The notes beneath the pieces were generated by a model. It saw nothing but the letters and a program-made list of their open reading frames with translations. It was not told the origin of the DNA and ran no database searches. A stretch of 12,888 nt of DNA from Parachlorella kessleri (taxonomy: Eukaryota > Chlorophyta > Trebouxiophyceae > Chlorellales > Chlorellaceae): NCBI GenBank assembly GCA_001598975.1, contig BBXU01002875.1, positions 1-12,888 on the forward strand. The letters are read 5' to 3'. Position 1 is the first letter of the stretch; every line of letters starts with the position of its first letter. The position numbers and the translations under genes are program-made. This document shows positions 1 to 7,633 of the stretch, piece after piece.

Positions 1-1599
1 AGTAATCTTTCCCTTTCACACTGAGCTGGCCAGGAAGACGGTGGATTCCACATTGCGACAGCCCCAGGTTCTTCAGAGCAGTAAGGGCCGCCAGAGGTTC
101 CCAACTATCTGGACCCCTACCCATCTGGCTGTTGCCATATAGGGAAAGCTTGCGCAGCTGGCACAGCGAGGCGAGCGCACGTGGCAGCCGCCGCAGGTCA
201 CACCCATCCAGCTTGAGCCCGGTCAGCGCTGTGAGGTGTTGCAGGGGCGCCCAGGCCTTGTGGCTGCTGTTACTGATGTCGGCTTTGTTGCCAAGACCGT
301 CGTTGCCACCAACACTGAGGTAGGCCAGCTGTGTGAGGGCTGACAGCTGGGGAGGCAGCGCGCTAAGGCTGCAGCCTTTGATTTTGAGTGCAGTCAAAGC
401 CTTCAGGCGCGGCAGCAACTGCCAGGTAGCCTCGTCCAGTGGCGCCTCATTGTGCATTATGCCCAGCGAGGCCAGGCCTTCCAGAGCTGTGAGTTCTTCT
501 GGCAGCTGCTTCAGCTGGCACCCCTCCATGCGAAGCTTGGTGAGTGCTGTGAGGCCCCGCAGAGGCGCTCAGCTGCCGCCACTGAAAGCCGCAAAGATGG
601 AAATACACATTGTCCGCAGCCCGCACAGCGCTGACCGCTGGTCTGGCAGGGGCTGCTGCCATCGGCCGGCAACCATTGTGAGGTGGGACAGGGCGGGGAG
701 GCGGGGTAGCAGCTGGGTCAGCTCCTCAATAAGAACTTCCTCGCAAGGGAAATTGATGCGCAGAGTTGTGAGCGAGCTGTCTGCCATGGCGTCTGTGATG
801 GGCAGCAGACTCGCTGGGAGGCCGGAAGGGTCCGTATTGGACCAAGAGCGCCAGAACAGGTCACATTCACGGAGCCCTCGACGATGACGGCTAACCCAGC
901 CTGCCACCGACAGCAGCCCACTGTAGTTGGGCCCGGACTGGCTGGCAGGGAGCGTGTGGCAGTGGTGGTCCTTGATGCGCAGGTAGCCCCAAAGGTTGGG
1001 CGAGGCCAGCACGTCCTCCCGCAGCCACAGCGCTTTGCAGCAGCTGGTGCATGCCATGTAGAGTCTTGAAGATTTCCTGCAAAGGAATGGCAATGTTTAA
1101 GTGCGAAATTTGCATGGCCCATTATCAAGGTCTCTTAGGAGGGCTTTGTTTGGCCCCTGCGCTTGGCTTCGTGTCTCTCTCTTTCGCATGCCTTTGCTTG
1201 CCTACTTCATACAGAAATGCCAGCTGCAGGGTAGCAGTGGTATAGGGGCATCACAGAGTCCCCTAGTGCTTCAAAAGCAGCATGCTAGCAGCGCTGCCAA
1301 TCGTAATGCTGGTGAGGACCCATGGCTCATGGCAAGCGTTGAACAGCTCTCACCTGTCGTGCCCGCTCAAATGCGCGCAGATAGCCTCCAGAACATCCAG
1401 CGGAAGTAGGTGAACTGGGAAGGCCTCAGCATGTGCTGAGACTGCCTGCATAGGCAGCCCAAGACGCTGGGCCAGGCTTGAGAAAGGGCTCCTCCCCAGA
1501 GGCACTTTGGTACTGGAAAAACCTATACAGCGCTGCAGCACACGTGAGGCACGAGGAGCTTACAAGCAGGAAGGACCTCAGCCCACTGACCTGTCCCAT
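1..1599 (-). pseudogene. F-box/LRR gene copy A, broken by an in-frame TGA, 3' end outside window
   Basis: Three-exon minus-strand gene. Candidate exon 1 is 1599-1591 (ATG GGA CAG, donor GTCAGT). Exon 2 is 1445-1354, with F-box half VHLLPLDVLEAICAHL and donor CAG|GTGAGA. Exon 3 runs from 1076 (acceptor TTTGCAG) to the left edge. The joined frame reads HDR|KSSRLYMACTSCCKALW, then REDVLASPNLWGYL, completing the F-box, followed by LRRs of the type W.PL..LTALT.L.L..C.L..LP..L. At 569-571 a TGG codon, Trp in copy C, is TGA, so the product would stop after about 202 residues. I translated the frame from 568 down to base 2 and found no other stop, so the lesion is single and recent-looking. The last residues before the edge (after GQLS) stop matching B and C. 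Family role: SCF substrate receptor. The truncated product would keep the F-box but lose nearly all LRRs, so it could be a decoy, but pseudogene is simpler. Confidence 0.75.
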
Positions 1600-2640
1600 A
1601 ATTCTGTCAGCGTTTTTCGAATTCAGCAGCCGTAGGGAACAGCACTGCTCTGTGGAGGGGGCTGGCCAGCGACAGTCTGACGCCACCACCTGTTTCCGGT
1701 GTATAGCTGAGCTAATGCTCTTGCAGCACTTACATGTAAGTACTGTACAGTGGTCCGTGACGACTACAGTTGTACTGCTACCACCTGGCTGCCCTGCATG
1801 CCTCCTCCACCTCATGTTCATATTTCCACAGCTGCGCACCCCGGTCCATTCCATGCACACTCCACGTGTGTGTAGGACTTTGAAATGAGTATTTTGGGAG
1901 AACAAACTCACAAACTTTTGTTGTCAGACCCACCAGGGGGGCTTCCACCCAGCCTTGACTAAGCCTGGTGGAGCTCCTCTGTGCCTAGCAGGAGAGGCAA
2001 GTCCACCCCTAGGCAGCAGTATCCTATCAGCACTGCAGTGCAGGCTGCAGCAAGCCATCATGGCAGCAGGTGGGAGGGGAGGGACATCTGCTGACCTGCG
2101 CTACACGGCCCCTGCCAGGAGATGAAGTGCTTGTGAGAGGCCAACGGCAGGGCCAGAGGCAGGGCGCTGGTCAGCTTGGTATCATGCACCGGCCTGAGGC
2201 AGCTGAACATCCGGCTGGAAAGTACTCTAACAGTCGTACTGGAGGGCTTCTCACAGGTAAACCCGCCTTGGTGCCCAATAGACGGCAGAGAGGCGGGAGC
2301 ACTTTTTGACGATATCATTCTCTACCTGACTCACTTGTAGCGAGAGTTTTGCCACCAAGTAGCCCGCACCGGTGCAAATGTAATGTAGTTGGCCGGAGTT
2401 TTGCACCGTGGATGCTCTACGTAGTAGTGGTGTATACCGTGTATACAGTACTGGTGGTGCACTCTCTGACAGGCATTACCTGGGAAAGCGGTGCCAGCGC
2501 TGCCAATGGGCCTCCCGACCCGGGCTAGCATGTGGCGGCGGGATTGGCATCGGTGCTGGGGCGCCCACTGACAAGCCTGGTAAGGCAGCTGGAGGGCCGA
2601 CTGGTTACTCGTGTGGGAGCAAGGTGAGCTTGGGGTGCAG
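1600..2640. repeat. 5' flank of copy A, homologous to 5412-6410
   Basis: About 1 kb without a convincing gene. It aligns along its length with the region upstream of copy B, for example TTTTGCCACCAAG at about 2348 and 6138, and GAGGCAGCTGAAC at about 2193 and 5994. Reading frames in it do not stay in register between the two copies, which argues against coding. The position corresponding to B's TATA-like box reads as an alternating CA/TG tract at about 1865-1873. It probably holds a decayed promoter and 5' leader of copy A. Confidence 0.6.
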
Positions 2641-3259
2641 TTGATGCTAGAGGAATTTTGCAGCTCAAGGCTGGGAGCGTTAGGGGGTGCTGGGTGCCCG
2701 CGGAAATGGCTATGCGAGTCTGGAAGTGGTGTAGCCCATGGCTGATGCCATGCCGCTCATTTAATGAGTAGATGCAGCTGGTAACGGCTAGACGGAGGGA
2801 GCCCTTGGGTGTAAGAGTGGTGAGCATGATGTTCAAGTTGCGCTGTGCCTAGTTGCTGTAGTTCTCCTTGGTGGTCCTGCCATGGCCAGCTGGCCGGTGC
2901 TTGTACCCTCTCATATACATGGAGTTGCTTTGTCTTCCTTCGCCGCATGCTGCCATGCACATGGGTAGCTGCTTGCTAGCAAGTGCCCTGCGCCCTTCAT
3001 GATCGAGGTTCTAAAAGCTTGAAAGGGGATATCATGGTTCCTGGGTGTACATCTATGACAAGGGTACACTCTCATCAAGCACAGCAGAGGCATTCAACAA
3101 GTGTTTTAGCTGTCATCCATCTACGCTCAGGACATCCATCTGCATCAGTACCAAGGCTTGCTTCCAGCCCATGCCGTACAGTTCACCCATCACTCCCTGT
3201 TTGCACCACCTGCCACCATCAAGTTGAGTAAAAACTTCAGCACCAAAGCACCCCTCAGT
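2641..3259. other. Spacer without recognised gene
   Basis: Lies between the 5' flank of unit A and the 3' flank of unit B. Short open frames exist on both strands but none has a recognisable domain, consistent splice context or counterpart in the matching spacer at 6410-7335. I see nothing functional here. Confidence 0.5.
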
Positions 3260-3551
3260 TCACCCACGCCAACAGCCCGCACGGTACAAGGCCCCGCAAA
3301 TTAACATGGCATACTAACAAACTGGGCGACCTCAACCACCAGCGAGACCAGGGGTACATGGTGTACTACATCCAGCAAACAAGACATACATGCATCCAGC
3401 CCTGTCAGTGCAGCTACCAAACCACAGTTCACAGCCTGCCACCATCAATGGAGGCATCAGGTAGTGGCTTGTGGCTAAGTGTGGACCTTGTGGGGGCCAC
3501 CATTTACAAGTCTGAACTGTGCGAAGCATACCAAGGTGCGTTACATGGTGG
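3260..3551 (-). other. 3' flank and probable 3' UTR of copy B
   Basis: Sequence just downstream of the copy B stop, homologous to 7335-7633 behind copy C. On the minus strand TGTAA, the common green algal polyadenylation signal, occurs at 3508-3504, 44 bases past the stop. Another lies at 3545-3541, which is probably too close. The signal assignment is family knowledge applied to a 5-base motif and is weak. Confidence 0.35.
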
Positions 3552-5411
3552 TTAAATAGACCTCAGACACTGGGCAGCCCGGCAAGTCTCAGGCAGCTCT
3601 GGCGGCCTCAGCAGCCGAACACCATGAACATACAGCCTGGCCAGTGCGGTCAAGGCTTGCACAGGCTCCCAGGCGGCCCTCCCCCAAGACAGCTCAGGAT
3701 TCCAGCTAATGTCCAGCTCCTCCAGAACACAAAGTGCACTTAGCTGGCCAGGGAGACGGTCAATCCCACAACCTGACAACTGCAGAGTCGTCAGAGCAGT
3801 CAGGGCAGACAGCGGCTCCCAGGCACCTGGAACCCTGCCCAGTTGACTGTTGCCGCCTAGGCCGAGTTTGCGCAGCTGGCCCAGCGAGGCAAGGGCGCCT
3901 GGCAGCCTCCGCAGGTCACAGTTATCCAGCTTGAGCTTGGTCAGCGCTGTCAGGCGCTGCAGGGGCGCCCAAGCCTCGTGGCTGCTGTTGCTGATGTCGG
4001 TTCCATGGTCAAGTTCATAGTTCCAACTGATGCTGAATCTGGCCAGCCGTGTAAGGGCTGACAGCTGGGGAGGCAACGCTGTGAGTTTGCAGCATCCAAT
4101 TCTGAATGCAGTCAAAGCCTTGAGGCACGGTAGGAACTGCCAGGTGGGCTTTCCCAGCGTCTCATTCTCCCGTAAGCCAATCGTGGCCTCAAAGTCATAT
4201 ATGGACAATGCCCGCAGCCCGCACAGTACTGACAGCTGGTCTGGCAGGAGCTGCCCGGATCTGCTGGCCATGGCGTAGATGCGGAGGTCAGGCAGGGTGG
4301 GGAGGCGGGGTAGCAGCTGGGCCAACTCCTCACGAAGAACGGCCTCCATAGGGAAGTGGACGCGTAGAGTTGTGAGCGAGCTGTCCACCAAGGCGTCTGT
4401 CAGGGGCAACAGGGTAGCTGGGCGGAAAGGCTTGAGAATGGGCCAATAGTCCGATATGAACAGCTCACACTTGCGGAGGCCCCTGCAGTGCCTGCTCACC
4501 CAAGCTGCCACTGACAGCACCGCCGTGTAGTTCTGGCAGCTTCTTGCGTGCAGGTCCAGGTAGCCCCAGAGCTTGGTTGAGGCTAGCACGTCCTCACGCT
4601 GCCAGATGGCCTTGCAGCAGCTGGTGAGCGCGATAAAGGATTTTAAAGTTGCCCTGCATGCAGGCGCACAGGCATAGCAACATGTAGTGGCGAAATTGTC
4701 ATGGGTGTTGATGGAAGTCTCTGATGAGGCTTTGTTGGCTATCTTGCTTCAAGTTGGCTTCGTGTATCACTTGCGCGCCTTCAGCTGCCCGCCTATACAT
4801 ACAGATTGGGCGGGGTGCCAGCTGCATAGGCGGGTTACAGAGCCTCCTAGCGCCTCTAGTAGCAGCAAGCTGCCGATGGACCGCTGTGAGGACCCATGGT
4901 TCACATCAACCTTTGGACCGCTCTCACCAGTGGTGCTTGTCAAAGTGCGCGCAGACAGTCTCCAACACGTCCAAGGGAAGCATGTGGACCTGGAAGGCCT
5001 TCCGGCTGAGCTTGACATTAGCTGGTGGTGCCTGCAAAGGCAGCCCAAGCCCAAGCCAGTGAGTCATCCTTGAAGGAGGCTCTTCTTCATGGGCTGGATC
5101 CTGGAAGAAACTGTGCAGCACAGTACTGTGCAGCACAGTACTACCACTAGTGTTCTGTTGGTTTCCCCGTCCGGACGGGGTGGTGCATGCCATTAAGAAT
5201 TGGTACTTGGATTTTGTGGTTTGTGGGCATAGTACATCCTGGCTTTTTGTTGGCCCCATTTGGGGGACTCACGGCAGCATGGTCAGGTGGCGGTACGCTG
5301 TTAGACTAGACTAGACTAGACTAGTGTGAGGCACGGAGAGCTTACAATTGTACACACTTAAATTGTGTACAATGCAAGCAGGAATGACCTCAGCCCACTG
5401 GCCTGTCCCAT
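3552..5411 (-). CDS. F-box/LRR protein, copy B (shortened LRR array)
   Basis: Proposed exons: 5411-5403 (ATG GGA CAG), 5031-4928 and 4653-3552 (TAA stop), giving 404 residues with phase kept at both splices. The F-box runs from MLPLDVLETVCAHF in exon 2 across the intron to SCCKAIW and then DVLASTKLWGYLDL. The rest is LRRs marked by Trp: WQFLPCLKALT, WAPLQRLTALTKLKL, WEPLSALTALTTLQL, WEPVQALTALARL, then a tail LPETCRAAQCLRSI. No signal peptide or membrane helix is visible, so the protein is likely cytosolic or nuclear. Role by family: SKP1-binding F-box plus target-binding LRR in an SCF ubiquitin ligase. Compared with copy C it lacks 39 residues (most of the first Trp unit) and 9 residues after YLDL. 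The first intron would use a GC donor (CAG|GCCAGT). Other possible starts are an ATG directly before LPLDV or one further upstream in exon 2's open frame. A minus-strand TGTAA at 3508-3504 may serve polyadenylation. Gene identity is firm; exon 1 is tentative. Confidence 0.78.
5121..5323. repeat. Copy-specific insertion in the first intron of copy B
   Basis: Copy A and copy C run directly from CTGGAA.AA.CT to GTGAGGCACG, while copy B has about 200 extra bases between them. The extra stretch starts at a 15-base tandem duplication (5111-5140, two copies). It contains a 16-base perfect palindrome (5165-5180) and ends in a TAGAC pentanucleotide repeat (5302-5324, about 4.6 copies). It accounts for most of why intron 1 is 371 bases in B against 145 and 136 in A and C. 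No terminal inverted repeats or clear target-site duplication were seen. Confidence 0.5.
5302..5324. repeat. TAGAC pentanucleotide microsatellite
   Basis: Four full copies of TAGAC plus TAG, uninterrupted. It is found only in unit B, at the right end of the intron insertion. Confidence 0.85.
5347..5373. repeat. Small hairpin insertion
   Basis: Arms ATTGTACACA (5347-5356) and TGTGTACAAT (5364-5373) are perfect inverted repeats around a 7-base loop. Copies A and C read CTTACAAGCAGG here without it, so about 30 bases were added in B. It could be a miniature element or a templated insertion. Confidence 0.6.
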
Positions 5412-6388
5412 TCTCCTGTCAGCGTCTCTTTCAACGGTCCGTAGGGAGCAACACTGCTCCATGGATAGGGCTGGCCAGCGGCAGTCTGACGTGGACGCCA
5501 CTGCCTGTTTCCTGTGTGTAGCTGAGCTAAGCCCAATCCCAGTTGCAGCACTTCAGAGTTTGGGCCGTGACGACTACCACAGGTGGCCACGTGCAGCTGC
5601 CCTGCAGCCTCCTCCTCATGTTCATCACTCAACAGCTGAGCTGGTGCCCATGTGCACCCCTGTCCATTCCATGCACACTTCATGTGTATATACATATATG
5701 CAGGACGTGACATGATTCATGTGAGAGCCACCTCACAAACTTTTAGCTACCAGATCTGAACCCACCAAGCGAGGCTTCCACCCAGGTGATGCGCCCCTGT
5801 GTCTTGCAGAAGAGGCAGGGTGAACCATAGGCAGCAGCTTCCTCGCAGCACTGCAGTGCAGGCTGTAGCATGCCGTGACAGGTTGGGGCAGCTGCGGGCC
5901 TGTGCTGCATAACCCCTGCTTGGAGATGGAGTGCCGTTGAGAGGCCAAAGGGCAGAGGCATCTGCTGGTCAGCCTGGTACCTTGCAGCGGCCCGAGGCAG
6001 CTGAACGTCAGCTGGAAAGCTTTCTTGAGAGTCGGAGGGCGTCACAGGCCCGCCTCGGTGCTCAAGAGGCGGCAGAGCGATGGATGTGCTTGTGGCAAAA
6101 CCCTCTTCTACCTGACTGAGCCACCAGTAGCGTTGGTTTTGCCACCAAGCATCCCGCACTGGTGCACATGCAGTGTAGTTGGCAGGGCGGGGTCTGTGCA
6201 CCTTGCTCCACACTGCTAGTGGTGTAGCTTCCTGAAAAGCATCTCAAGGGCCACACGGAGCAAGCGCTGCCAATGGACCTCACGATCTGGGCTAGCATGT
6301 GGTGACAGGATAGGCATGATTGCTGGTAAGGCTGTGCTTCAAGCTGCTGAAAGGTTGTCTACAAAACTGTGCGTAGGGATTTACCCGC
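5412..6388. repeat. 5' flank of copy B, homologous to 1600-2640
   Basis: About 1 kb with no supported gene. It contains the TATA-like box, the conserved GTGTGCATGGAATGGA element and blocks shared with unit A. Open frames here (for example on the minus strand across 5743-6213) shift frame relative to unit A and so look non-coding. Confidence 0.55.
5681..5700 (-). promoter_or_regulatory. TATA-like box upstream of copy B
   Basis: On the minus strand this reads CATATATGTATATACACATG, directly followed by a block conserved in A, B and C (AAGTGTGCATGGAATGGAC). It lies about 270 bases before the candidate ATG at 5411 and in the same relative place as the box of copy C. A promoter is inferred, not shown. 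Confidence 0.4.
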
Positions 6389-6704
6389 ATGGGAGGGAAG
6401 GTGAGTTTGCGGGGCAGGCACTATATGAAGATATCTGCAGCCCTGTCTGTCGGTGTCTCAGGTGCAAGGCTACCCCTACCGCTTCCGCCTCAACAAGAAC
6501 CTGGCTGCAGCCCTCATCCGTGCCTCCACCCTTGCTGCCCTGCTGCTGGCGCCGCTGGTCGCCGCCTCGTCAGTGCTGGCAGCCTGGACCGGCAGCCTGC
6601 GCCCTCTGCTAGTAGTGGCAGCTGCCGCCCGAGGAGCAGCCACACCGTCAGCGCTGGAACAGCAGCATGGGGAGCCGCCAGCAGCATGCCAGCAGCAAGA
6701 GTAG
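6389..6704 (+). CDS. Doubtful two-exon gene for a small hydrophobic protein
   Basis: Candidate exon 1 is 6389-6400 (ATG GGA GGG AAG) with a perfect donor GTGAGT. A 61-base intron ends TGTCTCAG at 6461, and exon 2 is 6462-6704. The 84-residue product begins MGGKVQGYPYRFRLNKNL, then has a strongly hydrophobic Ala/Leu stretch (ALLLAPLVAASSVLAAW) and a second weaker one (RPLLVVAAAA), ending in a Gln-rich tail. It could be one or two membrane helices or an exon fragment of a larger gene. I recognise no family. The unit A counterpart keeps TGGGAGCAAGGTGAG (donor context) near 2616-2630 but not the second exon. The local sequence is more GC-rich than its surroundings, and Ala/Leu-rich frames arise easily in such DNA. 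Confidence 0.22.
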
Positions 6705-7334
6705 CAGTGGCTGCAGGCCAGGCGGGGCTTAGCGCTCGAGGACGGGGATGAGCCCTCGGCAGCTGCATGGGGGCCAGCATGGGGCACGGCTACGGCAATG
6801 CAGGCGCTACAGGCGCAGGTGGTAGCATGGGCTGATGCTAGTCTTCCAAGCGCTACTCCCCTGGCTTTGTGCATCAAGGGGTCTCTGATAAGTGCTGTCA
6901 CGGCTTGGCCTTGCAAAGCGTGCTGTGCCGCGGCTGCATCCCTGCCGCCGGCGGGTAGGGCGGGTGGTTAGGTCAGTCAGGGGGGTAGGCTGTCTGTCCC
7001 CGGCTGCTCCACCCAAGCTGATCTACTGGCGATGATCGTTCAGGTGTTGCATGCTGGGTTGTTGCATGTGTTGGCTATGGCTGCAATCCGCTGAAGGGGC
7101 TTGCATTGAGGAAATGGACTTTTGGCTGGTAAAGTTTTGAGATGCAAGGGTAATACAAACTTGGACAGCAAGATAGACAGGAGAGCTCAGCGGGAAAAGT
7201 CAAGTGCATCTTGCCGTTCGTGGCAAATGGCCGGTCTCATCAGCTTTGACACCCTCTGCATTTTTGGCAACAGTATCAGACACAAGCAGCCTGACCCAAC
7301 CAGCTAGGCCAGATAGGTTCGTGGTTGGGCTACT
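6705..7334. other. Spacer without recognised gene
   Basis: GC-rich Ala/Gly-coding-like sequence to about 6960, then plainer sequence. Several overlapping open frames on both strands are low in complexity and match nothing I know. No RNA gene or element is evident. Confidence 0.45.
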
Positions 7335-7392
7335 TGGTGAAGCAACTGCCCACACAGCACAAAGCCCTGCAATTCGAGGCGCATCCTACCAA

Positions 7393-7424
7393 ACTGGGGC
7401 ACCTCACATGTGAGGTGCCCCAGT
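7393..7424. repeat. Perfect 32-base palindrome
   Basis: Each half is 16 bases (ACTGGGGCACCTCACA and its complement) with no spacer. The copy B counterpart (from about 3321) keeps ACTGGGCGACCTCA, but the other half is changed, so the palindrome is specific to unit C. It could form a cruciform or RNA hairpin. Confidence 0.9.
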
Positions 7425-7572
7425 GTACACCGATGTGACCAGGGATACATGGTGTACCAAACCTAACAATGAAGAACATCAAGTAGCCCTGTCTGTCCAA
7501 TTCGCTCCCACCTTCTCTGTCTTCGCAATGTACTCTGCCACCTTAACCAAAGACATCAGGAAGCACTCATGG

Positions 7573-7607
7573 CCCTCACTACCGGCTCAGGCTGCATGTA
7601 GTGAGGG
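7573..7607. repeat. Inverted repeat able to form a 10-bp stem, 15-base loop
   Basis: CCCTCACTAC (7573-7582) pairs perfectly with GTAGTGAGGG (7598-7607). It lies in the probable 3' UTR of copy C, so the transcript could fold here. Function unknown. Confidence 0.75.
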
Positions 7608-7633
7608 ACAATTGAAGGCTCAACCCTGCGGAC

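Larger units (their letters stand above)
7335..7633 (-). other. 3' flank and probable 3' UTR of copy C
   Basis: Homologous to 3260-3551 behind copy B. It carries two inverted repeats of its own: a 10-base-pair stem (7573-7582 with 7598-7607) 27 bases past the stop, and a perfect 32-base palindrome at 7393-7424. Confidence 0.45.

Noticed and set aside
333..887. Plus-strand open frame of 184 codons across copy A (and the similar one at 8160-8669 across copy C)
   Set aside because: It is antisense to the LRR exon in both places. Its Ser/Arg-rich sequence is what the reverse complement of Leu-rich repeat coding gives; the sense strand has the domain evidence.
1426..1911. Minus-strand frame of 161 codons upstream of copy A
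   Set aside because: The matching sequence upstream of B and C does not keep this frame, so apart from the MGQ codons it looks like flank rather than protein.
2058..2531. Minus-strand frames in the A flank with counterparts at 5743-6298
   Set aside because: The first residues agree (MLAR..RPIGSA and MLAQ..RSIGSA), but the frames then shift relative to each other. There are no splice sites that repair this and no known domain.
5111..5373. Insertion as a classical transposon
   Set aside because: No terminal inverted repeats at its ends, no clear target-site duplication and no transposase frame were found.
6476..6916. Minus-strand frame of 146 codons, Ala/Ser/Cys rich
   Set aside because: Low-complexity composition expected from GC-rich DNA, no domain, and no counterpart in the other spacer.
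7393..7424. Palindrome as a bacterial-type terminator or CRISPR-like repeat
   Set aside because: The surroundings are eukaryotic in gene structure, there is no T-run, and the palindrome occurs only once.
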